Below the pieces are notes generated by a model, which was not told where the DNA came from, searched no databases, and saw nothing but the letters and a program-made list of their open reading frames with translations. Below are positions 22,683 through 33,191 of a DNA stretch of 64,000 nt, piece by piece. The stretch's first letter is position 1. Each line of letters opens with the position of its first letter. Source of the DNA: Phanerodontia chrysosporium (Eukaryota > Basidiomycota > Agaricomycetes > Polyporales > Phanerochaetaceae); NCBI GenBank assembly GCA_001910725.1, contig MJGA01000030.1:1-64000 (forward strand). The letters run 5' to 3'. The position numbers were made by a program, and so were the translations under genes.

Positions 22683-23363
22683 CTGTGGCGCAATTGTTCT
22701 CGATTCCGGATTCCCGTTGTACACTACTCCCTTGTTCAAGTGAATGCGAGGCTCTCAGGATCAGCAAAGTCATTCTTCTCATTCTCGTGACCATCGCCCA
22801 GGAGGCGGTTGCAATCAGACTCGATGGGACCATCTTGCGATGGCCTTACATGTGAACAATAGCTTCGTGGCCACAACGACCCGTAGTTTCTGATTGACGT
22901 TGCCCAGTCCTGATGCACGGACACGGCGGTGGGACCGCTTACATACAGTACGGATGTGTGAAGGTCGGAGGTTGAGATCCATTGTACAGAGTACAAGCCT
23001 GGGGCTCCATTTGCACGGGAGGTTGCGCCCGCTGGGAATGAGGATTGCGATCTCAGGAAAGATTTCTGACGAGTCGTTATTGTTAGATGCAGTTTGAATT
23101 ATTTCCGAGACACCGGGGAGAAAAACAAGGGACTGATGTGCGACTTTAGACAGCTCGACGAGCGCGTGTGGCGAGAGTTGGGCGCTTGGGATTGTCGATG
23201 CATCCGAAAGCCCAGTTTGGAAAGAGGTGCTGTTGGTCTCGCGCCGTCATGCACGAATATAAAGGCACTCAGACAGCAGCAGATCGTACAGACCAGTACG
23301 CCCTTCCACTTGCGCTCTGACACACCGTTGCTACACTTCTGCTCTCGCTTCATCGTCGCTAGT
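22683..23363. other. intergenic region between NTPase paralogs 2 and 3
   Basis: No gene seen. The promoter of paralog 3 is at the right end. The large minus-strand open frame that ends here is a shadow of paralog 2. Confidence 0.5.
23258..23263 (+). promoter_or_regulatory. TATA box of NTPase paralog 3
   Basis: TATAAA about 100 bp upstream of the ATG at 23364. Confidence 0.45.
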
Positions 23364-26300
23364 ATGCCCGCCACGTCGCCATCCGGGGCCACCTTGCAGT
23401 CCCTGCTCGCAGAGCTCGATAGGGCCAGCGCTGACGCTGATTTCGAGTTGCTAACTAGGTTTACAGACGAAGAAGATACCATTCCCGACGACTTACACGC
23501 AACCGCCGACGAACAGCTCCGCGCCAGTATCTTCAACCCGAAGGGCGGCCGACGAGCATTGAATCCACCTCGCACACTGAACGGCTGTCGAATCCTCCTC
23601 GGCTCTATTCTTAGGCAACGTATTTTGAAGGACTATTTCTCTCCACCCGATGAAGAGGAGATGGAATTTTTTTGGGATGAGCTGGAGGCTGCATCGGCAG
23701 TCAAAGTCGTTCAAGCTCTAATTGCTGTATGTTACCACGTCTATACACAAGGCGCAAACGCATCCTTCAAGGAGCTCCGTCGTTTTCGTCAGTCATTACT
23801 TCTTTATTACAGGTATTGTTCATGTTGGCTTACCTTCTTGCACTTTAGGACTATTCGGCAGGGCCCCTAAAGTCGCCCCAGCCCTACCAAACGCGGATGA
23901 ATGTACGTATTGATACCATTCCCTCGGCTTCAATGAGTGACCAACTATTCTATCTCGTCCCGTTTAACTTCTTGCTATTTGGTTGTAGTGCAAGGTAGGA
24001 TTTCAGTAGCTGGTGCAAAATGGCAAACTATTAATACGTTCCTCCTACCCATCAGCGACGGTCGCCGCATGGAATCATTCCTACGAAGGAAGTTATCCCC
24101 AACATCTTCACCGCCAGATGCAGAAGATGAAGGATGGCACAACCGCATATTATTCCAACGTACTGCCTATTATCCAGAGCTCTGGCACTGGGAAATCCAG
24201 GCTCGCCTACGAGGTCTCCGGCATGATTGTCACTCTCCCGCTGAATGTCCATCGCCCAGCGGATTCGACGACCGGTTTCGGTGCGCTAGCTTTCTATTAC
24301 TATACTCAGGCGTAATCCCGACAGGCACTCACTTTCCTCCATAGTTTATCCCGAGCCCGACACCGAGGTCGCTAACTATCTCGCCAATTCCGGTCACGAC
24401 GGCAAGCGTTCCATGGAAGACACCATGAGGCGGTATCATCTGGCGTTCTTGTGCAGCTTGATGCAGACTGCGAAATCGAGAATCGAAGCAATGCATCCCA
24501 GGAGGACATACGAGAACTACGAGCATCTAGCCAGCGACTGGAGGGCCTACCTATCGGGAGTGGTAGACGACGTCCAGTCTGACGAGGCGGTGACACGGAA
24601 GGCGGAAATGTATCATGATGCCGTTTTGGTATGTCTCCACCGAGCTCAGGTTAGCAGCGCAACTCACCGACTCATGTTGTAATGCCAGGGTGCATCTATG
24701 ATCTACGAGAGCCTCCGTGGTCTCGGAGCCGACACCGAGAAGCGTAAAGAGTACTGCCAGAAGCAAGGCCTCAAGCCGCTGCTACGTGCGATTGAGAGCC
24801 GTGTCCGCCGAGGGGTGGAAACTCCTCCCATCCTACTCCTTTTTGCCATCGACGAAGTGGACGGTCTGTCTGACGTTCCAGTCGATCGTCCAGGCGTGTC
24901 GCCAGCGACGATCACAGCGTACGACGTGTTTCTCTCTGCGTTGCAGGACTTGGGACCATGGAATCCCATCTTTGTTCTTACCCTCTCGACGCACTCACGG
25001 CTCGACAAGCATGCGCCTTCGCAGATTCACCATTTGTCGACTCGGGGTATGGGCAAGGACGCCTTCCATCAAGCGCCATGGACCGAGCTGCCCTTCGACA
25101 TTCTTCTGGACGGGAAACCCGTCTTCGTTCCAGGAACGGTCACCTTGGACGACGTGGCTCAGGCAGCCTTCATGGTCAAACTGGGGAGGGTCCTGTACGC
25201 ACTCACCTCTTACTCATGTACATTTAATTGTTTACTGATCCATCTGCAGATGGCATACCCGCTGGGAAGGCGCCGCGGATGGCAGTGCAGTGCGCGCGGA
25301 GATCTTGAAGTTTGCCTTCGTCAAACTCACTCGCCGAACACCTGAAGCACTGGCAGCGCAGCTGAAGGAAAACAAGACCCCGGAGCAACTAGAGGCAATG
25401 AAGCTATCCGCAATTTCAATGCGTGTCGTGCTTGATTTCGACCTCGCACGCCAGTCCACCCGTGATCTCTTGCAAATGATGATCGCGAGGCATATGCACA
25501 TCGCCTACACTGTGCCCCTGCATCGCGAATACGTACGATCTGGCGCACCCTCGGAGCCCGTTCTCGCTCATGCCGCCGCCATGCTCATGAACAATTTCAC
25601 CGGCCTAGTGGACACACCCGCTATCCTCTCGAATGCCCTCCAGCAGGGCATGGTAGACAAGGGCGCCCGCGGGGAACTCGTTGGTCGGCTGCTCATGATC
25701 CGTGCCCATGACCGCGCCCACGATCTCAAGAGGGAACAACTTGCCCTTGATGCGTCGAACGTGAACTGGAGTGCGAAGGTCCCCGTCATCGACTTGCTCA
25801 AGGCTCTGTTCGCGGACCGCCACCACTCTTCCATTCTGAATGCGACTCCTGAAGACTCGGTGCTGAGCAGCAACACACCGTCACTCCAGGAGGCCTTCAA
25901 GGGCGCCTTCGTGCGTTACACTCATTTCGTGCGCCTCGCCAGGTCGGACATTTACGACGCGCACGTCGGTGTGGCTGGCCTCGCGCGAGGCATGGCTTTC
26001 CAGAGCTACAGCCAGCAGCGACACTACGACCTCGTCATCCCCATTCTGATGAAGGACGAGGCGCTGCACGATTCGTTGGTCTCATTCATCCTCATTCAGA
26101 TCAAGGACCGACTGAAGACACAAGCTGTCATTGTCAAAACTGACACAGGAATGTTCTCTAGCGGAACAAAGCTTCCATACATCGTCATCGTCATGGAGCT
26201 GGGTCTCGACAAGCCTGAGCAATACGGGGTCGTTGCAAGCCGCGGCAAGGAGCGCAGCCGCACCACAGATACTCCCGCCCATCCCCTCTACAAGATCACG

Positions 26301-26519
26301 GCGACCGGCTGCACGCCCGAGGTGTACAGTGTCATTTCGGACAAGGACAGCGCACACTACACCTCACTGCTCGCGAGGCAAGATATCTTCTCCGAGCATC
26401 CACGTCAAGACAGCCAAAGTATTGATATGGTCCGGAGAATGAAGCCGGTGTGGGACCGAGATTCATCCTGCTTCGACTGGGTTGCGGGAGAGGAACTCAC
26501 AACCCCCCGCAAGCCTTAG
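23364..26519 (+). CDS. P-loop NTPase of an expanded fungal family, paralog 3 (920 aa)
   Basis: Seven exons: 23364-23787, 23849-23902, 23989-23994 (6-nt micro-exon), 24056-24274, 24345-24628, 24689-25194 and 25250-26519; 2763 nt, 920 aa plus stop. The order is the same as in paralog 1: N-terminal domain (LLAELDRASAD... motif shared), micro-exon, Walker A QSSGTGKSR near residue 202, Walker B LLLFAIDEVD near 384 with the Asp-Glu pair intact, FVLTLSTH sensor-like strand, then KLGRVL before the last intron and the long C-terminal domain. The start is set by the match to paralog 1 and by a TATA box 100 bp upstream; an upstream in-frame non-ATG extension is not supported. Of the three, this copy best preserves canonical ATPase residues. 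Cellular role unknown. Confidence 0.88.
23989..23994 (+). other. 6-nt micro-exon of NTPase paralog 3
   Basis: Reads TGCAAG between TTGTAG and GTAGGA. It completes a Leu codon, encodes Gln, and starts an Ala codon. Confidence 0.75.
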
Positions 26520-27108
26520 AGACTCATGTACCAGTATTTCCTAACCTTCTACCTGTCCGTTGAATACATGTTTTGGTGAGCAAACTCTGCCGCGCTCGCC
26601 CCGAGACGTGCACTTCGGCTTCGGAAGTTTGGTGACAAGACCCTCGCGTCACCAAGAACCGCACGGTAGAGTCCCCAGTTCCTGCATGCTCGGCTGCATC
26701 TGTCTCGACGAAACTCGCGCGAGGCGCAAGTGCCGCCCTCGCACTGTCTCGCGACCCCTCGAAGTGCGCACACTAGTCTCGCCAACCGTCGTCTCACCCC
26801 GTTAGGTGGTTCTTCCAACCTAGCAGCACTCGATGCGCTTCATCGTCTAGGAGGATTGTAGCGCGGTGCCACTCTGAGACGGCGAGTCGAGCTTGCAGCC
26901 CGCTTCTACGTGTAACAGGAGCTTCCTATGACACCGGGACAGACTGTTGTCGATATTGGACGATTCTCGTAGACTTTTCGACTGCAGGAACACAGGCCTA
27001 ATTTAAAATCCATTCAATAGAACGAAGTCCGCATAATCAATGCTGAATGGATAAAATGAGAGTTCGACGGTCACGCTATCGGTGAGAACCCCCGTTTCGG
27101 TGTATCGT
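26520..27108. other. intergenic region
   Basis: Shared 3' region of NTPase paralog 3 and the convergent small gene. Nothing recognisable. Confidence 0.5.
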
Positions 27109-27822
27109 CTAGATTGACGTGAGTCTGGGTCCGTCCACGCACGAAGATGACAGACCGTACCCGCCACATGCCATGACCTCAAGAAATCCCTCTCGGCGCA
27201 TGCACCGCAGCTGTTCGGTATTGTCGTCCCATACCACATCAGGCAGCTGCAATTTCTCTAGCTTACGCGAACGCCTGATGTATGAGTCGTGGTCGTTGTG
27301 TCTGCAGAGCCGGAGCTCGCCAGACGTGCTGTCGGTGCTGTACGAGTACCGCGTCCAGGGCTCGGCGTATGGGCCCGCGCCGCGCGCATCGAACGGAACG
27401 CGGTACTGGCTCGTAGAGTATCTGCTGGAGATGCGGATGACGATCTGCGAAAGAAAGCGGCGCTGGGCGGCGGTCAGGACCACGGAGAGGAGGCACTCTT
27501 GGTCTTCGCGTGAGATTCCGTTACGGGTCGTCGAGATGCACCCCACCGCAGAGTAGTAGTCCGCGTCGCGCAGGATGCGTTCGAGGATCTCGGTGGGCAA
27601 AAGCCGCTGGAGCATGGTACGGACTGCGCGCACGTCTCCTAGGCCGACGCCGTTCTTCCAACGCATCACTAGTGATGAGTGTTGAGACTGCATACAGGGT
27701 CGTCCCGTAGAAAAACGGCTTACTGCGTGGGGGTGTATCCCTTTCCAACTCGAGGGACCTGCTGACAATGGGCGACCCGGAAAGAGTGTCTTCCATGCCG
27801 TCGTCCCAGATACTGCGTACAC
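27109..27822 (-). CDS. small protein of unknown function, member of a local pair (a)
   Basis: An open frame of up to 237 codons. The second half (from GDVRAVRTMLQRLLPTEILE) aligns with the minus-strand gene at 31785-32369: DVR, then a hydrophobic L.R..P.E....I...ADYY block, an aromatic WTRYSY-like strand and a VWD motif near the end. The LPTEILERIL block is F-box-like, but an F-box call would be speculative. The 5' end is uncertain: an intron with acceptor near 27642 could join an upstream exon in another frame (about 27680-27800), so the N-terminus given here is provisional. No signal peptide or membrane segment in the conserved part. Confidence 0.5.
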   Translation of the reverse strand: MYAVSGTTAWKTLFPGRPLSAGPSSWKGIHPHAVSRFSTGRPCMQSQHSSLVMRWKNGVGLGDVRAVRTMLQRLLPTEILERILRDADYYSAVGCISTTRNGISREDQECLLSVVLTAAQRRFLSQIVIRISSRYSTSQYRVPFDARGAGPYAEPWTRYSYSTDSTSGELRLCRHNDHDSYIRRSRKLEKLQLPDVVWDDNTEQLRCMRREGFLEVMACGGYGLSSSCVDGPRLTSI

Positions 27823-29487
27823 CTGCGGGCAACGAAGATCTCGGTCGAAAAAATGTTGCAGCCTTCCTGAACATGTTCAGCACGGGCAAGCTAGATGTCA
27901 CCTTACGAATTAGACAACGAGACACAGGACATATTGAAGCAGAAAGAACCCGCCTTACGGTCTGTGACTGTATGCTCTTCCGCAGTAACACAGACGGTGC
28001 GAACGCACCTTGCCACCAGCTGCAAGGCGTGTGCCGAAACATCTACGCATCTTTCCAGCTGAGCTTTTACGCCCCGTCAAACTCAAAAGCTTGCAGAGTC
28101 ACACGCAGCGACACGCTGCATGCGTGTGTGCAGCACCACACAACGTTGATCACGCTGCGGCAGCGGCTTTGACCTATATCTTCATGAAGAGGACAAGGAT
28201 CAGCAAAGGCTGCGCGGTGAGGTTGACTTTGAGCTGGTCGACATCGCAAGCCAGCGCAAACCACGGTGCATCGGGAGGAATGTCACGTGATGACGCGGCT
28301 GTGCCTGCGAGCCGTTCGCAGAGCCCCGGGTTTGTCTTAAACATCCACCTTGACTGCAACGTCCTCTAGCATCTTCATGTGCCTCACATTCACATCCTCT
28401 GAGACCGCATAATGCGTTTTTGGCACCAGACGATCGATTCTTACGAGGAAATACCACGGCTACGGTGCCTTTACCACCTTCTCGTAGTCTGAGTTCACCT
28501 GCGACTCATAGCCCCATGTTACCGACAAGCGCACTTGCTGGCGATCAGTCTACTCTTAGGTGAATCCGTCGAGATTTTGTGTGGTGCAATGTACAGTCGG
28601 GGTTGTCTCATGCAATAGTCACGGTAGCGGTGAGTATATGCACTTTTGCCCTATCTTCAATGAGTCTGACCATGTCTCGTCTTCGCTAGCGTGCTGAGAT
28701 GCGGTCCGACGCCGCACACTTAAGGTTTAGGCTAGGATTATCACGAACAAGGAGTTCTTGCATGAACACATGTGTCGCCGACGCACACCATGGCTTGCGT
28801 GCGAACGAGACATGTGGTACAGGCCCGCTCGTTTTCTTACTCGCTAGCCAACATAACATAGTCAGCGCCACATCACGTCTCCCAACATCGTCCCATACTT
28901 GTTCTCCTGCGAAACGGGCAATACGAAGCGAGCCTCCAGAAATTCGGGTTTTATTTATCGCTCTCAGGGTTACGGACGGATTCCCATCTTGGCGGATATG
29001 GTTCACATTCTTCGTCAGGGCGGAAGGCTGTATAGGGGCCGATGGCATGATGTCATGATCTTCATGAAACGGCAGCAGATATCTATACATCCCGCTCTTG
29101 GCTTTTTGCCAGCCTGCATCCGCTCAGCGCAAGCCTCACAAGCACACCTTTCCTATCGTATGCTCCCACGCATTGCTGCTTTGCCAAGGCTCACACCCGT
29201 GTCAGGCTCCATTTGGCCACCTTGACGACGTGTATTTTTCGGCTTCGAAACGCCGGAGCGTGGTGCACAACAGTGATAGATCTTTCGAGGCCGTGCCGGA
29301 ATCGCTCGTCCGCAGAGTCGCCGGGATCGCGTGGTATAGAGGTTCCTAGGGGCCTGGTGCGCACTTTATATCTCTTTCACCACCTGTCTCCCCTCACACC
29401 CTTTGCACTTTCCCTTCAGGTGCTTTCCTGCGCTTCAGCCTCTGTCGAGACGCGTGCGTGCTTGTCCCTAGACTAGACATCGCAGAA
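27823..29487. other. long intergenic region
   Basis: About 1.7 kb in which I see no convincing gene: frames are short on both strands and lack paired introns. A TATA-like ctttatatctc at about 29365-29375 lies about 115 bp upstream of the GH105-like gene. Confidence 0.4.
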
Positions 29488-30985
29488 ATGCACGCTCGTT
29501 TGCTCCGTCTCACTCTCGCGTCACTCCTTATCGCGTCACCTTTCGTTCAGGCTTCCCCCTCTCCAAATCTGACCTCGTCGCAGACGGATGCTATCAGAAC
29601 TGAGCTCGCCGCCAGCGACCTCCAATCATGGGAAATTGGCACCTTCGCCGAAGCGCTGCTTGAGCTCGACACGCCCTCCTGGTCGCCCATGACTCCTGGT
29701 GTCCAGTTCACATCCTTCTTCACATCCTCTCCACCCCAGAGCTTGGACGAGGTGTTCACTCTCGCCAAGAATGTGACGCAAGACTGGACCAACCACAATC
29801 ATGTCAACAGCACTAATGCTGCAGACTTGGCGGCCCCACTTCTCACGAATAGCGCCGCCGGCGACCCGCCGAGCACCGGCTTCGCAGTCATCCTTGCGAA
29901 TATCACCGGACGGTCGTCGCAAGATAACTTGCAGTATGCCGACGCTGCACGTTCGCAGCTCGAGTACCTGCTCACGCGTGTGCAGAAGACCCCAGACGGC
30001 GCGATCAGCCACCGCCCCGAGCAACTGCAGCTGTGGTCAGACTACGTCTACATGGTCCCACCGTTCCTCGCGTACTACGGGGCCGCCACCGGAAATGATA
30101 CCGTTCTGCGCATGGCGCATGACCAGATCCGACTGTACCGCCAATACTTGAAGAACAACTCGACGTCGGGCGGCAAAGGCCCCACGACCAACGGCCTGTG
30201 GAAGCACATGGCGTTTGGAAACGGGGCCGACGAGGGCTTCTGGAGCACCGGCAATGCATGGGCGGCGGCCGGTATCGTCCGCGTCCTGGGCATCTACGCC
30301 TCGTCGCCGCAGAACTCGTCGCTGCTGACAGAGCAGGCGGACCTCGTCGAGTGGGCGCACGAGATCCACAGCGCGCTCGGACCGTGGCTGGTGCGTGCTT
30401 CTCTCCGGGCCGTGCAGCGGGCTTGTTGCTGATGGCGTCCCCGAACAGGACTCGAAGACGTCGCTGCTCCACAATTACGCCGACAACTCGTCGACGTTCC
30501 TCGACGCGGCCTCGACGACACTGTACGCCGCGTCGGTGTACCGCCTCGCGACGCTCGTCGCCGCAGGCGTCCCGCCGGCCTCCGCGGCGTCCTCCGCGGG
30601 GACGTCCGCGGGCGCGCTCGCGCCGCGCGTCGAGAGCACCGTGCCGGCGGCGGAGCGCGCGCGCGCGGCGCTCTTCACGAGCCAGAGCGGCAGCACCGGG
30701 TCGGGCCTCGCGCACTTCACGGAGGACATGACGCTCATGCCCGTCGTGAACCCGCACAACTTCGGGCAGGAGCTCGTCCTCCCCGTGGACGCGTCCAACG
30801 CGAGCGCGAACGGCGGCCTCACGCGCAGCCCCGAGGCCCAGGCGTTCGTCCTCGAGCTCCAGGCTGCGTATCGCGACTGGACGGCTGCGGGCAGCCCCGA
30901 GCGGAGTGCTGCTGCTGCGGTCGGTGTACAGCGCGGCGTGCTCGCCGCGGCGCTCGCAGTTGTGGTTGGCGTTGCGCTGTTGTAA
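29488..30985 (+). CDS. secreted GH105/six-hairpin glycosidase-like protein, possibly GPI-anchored
   Basis: Exons 29488-30390 and 30449-30985 (58-bp intron, GTGCGT donor, AACAG acceptor) give 479 aa. The N-terminus is a signal peptide (MHARLLRLTLASLLIASPF). The core has the alpha/alpha-barrel look of unsaturated rhamnogalacturonyl hydrolases and relatives: LWSDYVYMVPPFLAYYG (about residues 180-196) and a GLWKH...EGFWSTGNAWAAAG segment (about 235-265). Members act on oligosaccharides from pectin or similar polymers; the substrate here is not known. Several N-glycosylation sequons occur. The last 22 residues are hydrophobic and follow a small-residue region, as in a GPI-attachment signal, which points to a cell-surface enzyme. 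It lies between two paralogous small genes on the other strand. Confidence 0.8.
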
Positions 30986-31784
30986 AACGTGGACTTCAGG
31001 GCGATTCTGTTTTGACTTGCATGCCTATAGTTGGGATATTTTACAGACTTGGATTGCCCTCTGATCGCTTTCATGTTTATCGTTCTACCTCTGATCACTA
31101 CCTGACACCTCTTCTCATACTGTACACCTACCTTCCATATCTATGCCTTGCCGAACACTTCGCTTTGCTCTTTCTTGGATTGTCGACACCTGTATGTACC
31201 TTGCGCTGTGCATCATCCTGTTCTTTGGATCTTCTTCGTCTGTACTTTAGGGAATTTGTAACAGTTAATTGCCAAGGCACAATCATAAGCCCGATGTTCA
31301 AATAGCCTGTCTCCACAAGAGAGCCTCTTACGGAAAGATGTGTAGCTAGCAACTAGTCGGTGAGGCGTCGTAGAAGGTGTTGTCTGCGAACCGCAGCCGT
31401 GAGAGGCTCTAGACCTTTCAAGCTGCAGCATGCACGTAGTCAATAGGCTAGGAGATACAATTGTACGCTCGATGACTGATCCTTTGTCAGTGCGTTCGTT
31501 ATTTATCTCAGCCGCGATGATGCTACTAGCTTTGTATAGCGCGCTCTCCAACAAAGGGTTTGCGATTGTACGGGTGCTACATGACTGCTAACTGGATGAG
31601 ATGATAGGCCGTTCGAGGAGCCGACTGACCGTGCATGACACAAGAGAGCCAACTCAGAACAGATCCCCGCAGGGGTTAAAGAACAGTTCAACCGAGGCGT
31701 TCTCGACTGTATTTTCCCAACCGGGGTACCTAGTTATGAGTAAGAGGCAAGTTTGGGGAAATTTGAGGATCTCACACGCGGCAC
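30986..31784. other. intergenic region
   Basis: 3' flank of the GH105-like gene and of the convergent small gene. AT-richer than its surroundings; nothing recognisable. Confidence 0.45.
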
Positions 31785-32369
31785 CTACCTCGCATGTGCC
31801 CAGATTCCGAGCTTTCCGTGACCACGCAGTCTACTGACTACATCACTGCTCCTGTCCCAGACTTTGTTCTGTGTCTCTGGCGTCGCTACAGCGTGCCTAT
31901 TGCGCCATAGGGTTTCTGGCTGCGACGTGCCAATCTTGATTGTATACCACGTCCACGAGTTGTTGTAGGTGCCTTGGTCCGCAGGATACGAACTCCACCC
32001 TTGGTCGTGACCGGTGATCTTGACGGCTAGCCCAACGAGATTTTGGCGGTGGTGCTTGCTGAGCTTGATCTCAACGATGCGCTTCTGGCCAGCAGCTACG
32101 ACTACCTTAGGCTCAGCCATGCGTGCGACGCCAACTGCGTAGTAGTCTGCCTCGAGCATTATGATTGCCACCAATTCTGGAGGGACGAAGCGCATCAATA
32201 TGTCGCGCACGTCCCGTACAGTTTCTGGGTTCTGGTGTTCCGACCATTGGAATGAGTCTGAGCCTACTAGAGATGTCAGGACTAGCGAGATGACTCGATA
32301 GATGCAATGAGATGCACTCGCTGGCTGTGGAAGGGGAGCACTGCCCGACTCGGATGTAGGTCGAACCAT
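31785..32369 (-). CDS. small protein of unknown function, member of a local pair (b)
   Basis: A 194-codon frame. It matches the gene at 27109-27822 in the DVRDILMRFVPPEL...LEADYYAVG block, in a W-rich strand (SWTWYTIKIG) and in a KVWDRSSD motif near the C-terminus. Mostly beta-rich after the helical start; no signal peptide or membrane segment in the conserved part. A short intron near the 5' end is possible, since the first 40 residues are low-complexity. I do not recognise the family; its duplication on either side of the GH105-like gene suggests local duplication. Confidence 0.5.
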   Translation of the reverse strand: MVRPTSESGSAPLPQPASASHCIYRVISLVLTSLVGSDSFQWSEHQNPETVRDVRDILMRFVPPELVAIIMLEADYYAVGVARMAEPKVVVAAGQKRIVEIKLSKHHRQNLVGLAVKITGHDQGWSSYPADQGTYNNSWTWYTIKIGTSQPETLWRNRHAVATPETQNKVWDRSSDVVSRLRGHGKLGIWAHAR

Positions 32370-33191
32370 AGCTAGCGTGGTCGCAGTGAGGAAGTGGAAT
32401 AGGTATGATAGAACGGCACAACTTCACAAGTGGCGATGGCTGGGGGGAAAGTGGGGTGGACGGCAGCCGAGCAGTGCTACTATCCTTCTACTGCTATAAA
32501 TCCTGGGTCTGAGTCGTCGAACCAGAGTTGAGGTGCGCGCTGCTGACCGCAGCAACTTTAGCTGTGCAAACCTTGGTGGGCTATTGTTCTCTCCTGGAAC
32601 TTCCTTGTGCAGTCTAGATTCCTGAAAGCATGAGATCGCCGACTCGAACCTAATAGACAAGTGTAGACATATTAGTGGTGTATCAAGACGTGGTTCAAGT
32701 GCGTACGACGAAGATAATGAGGTCGACCGCCTTGTGCACGCATCAATACTCTTGCTACAGAGATTCGCAGGCATACACGGGACAAGATATAATAAAGAGA
32801 CTATCTGCATGCTGTGTGGAGCAGCGAACTAGCTTCGTGTCGCGCCGTTAGCCGTGTGGAGCAACGCTTCGCGAGGGGCGCGAGTACCGACTGCAGTATG
32901 GGACACCACAGGGAAGTACACTGTACAAGGGCACCCGCAATGGCATCAAGCTTGCGCGCATATCGTGCGTCCTGCGCACAGAGTCATATACAGCCCTGCT
33001 CAGCGAGCTCCTATATATACCTCAAAACAAGCAAATGCTCTGGCCTGAGGAAGCGCGACGCTTCCCCGCCGTAAGACAACCACAACCATCTCCTTGCGTG
33101 ACGTCGGACTCGCTCTAAGTATCGAGATAGATCTATCCACGTTTCCAGTTAATCCAATAATACGAAGCCGCGCTGCGCGGATAATAACGTT
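32370..33191. other. intergenic region
   Basis: No gene recognised; short frames only. Confidence 0.45.

Noticed and set aside
21417..22739. 440-codon open frame on the minus strand
   Set aside because: It is the shadow of the GC-rich last exon of NTPase paralog 2; the plus-strand product matches two paralogs, and this frame has no family features and is Arg/His-rich noise.
13729..26519. Calling the NTPase family Crinkler effectors
   Set aside because: No Crinkler N-terminal domain is visible and the likeness is limited to a P-loop and expansion pattern; kept as unknown.
27109..27822. F-box protein call
   Set aside because: Only one short LP.EIL..IL block fits, and the paralog at 31785 has a weaker version; not enough for a domain call.
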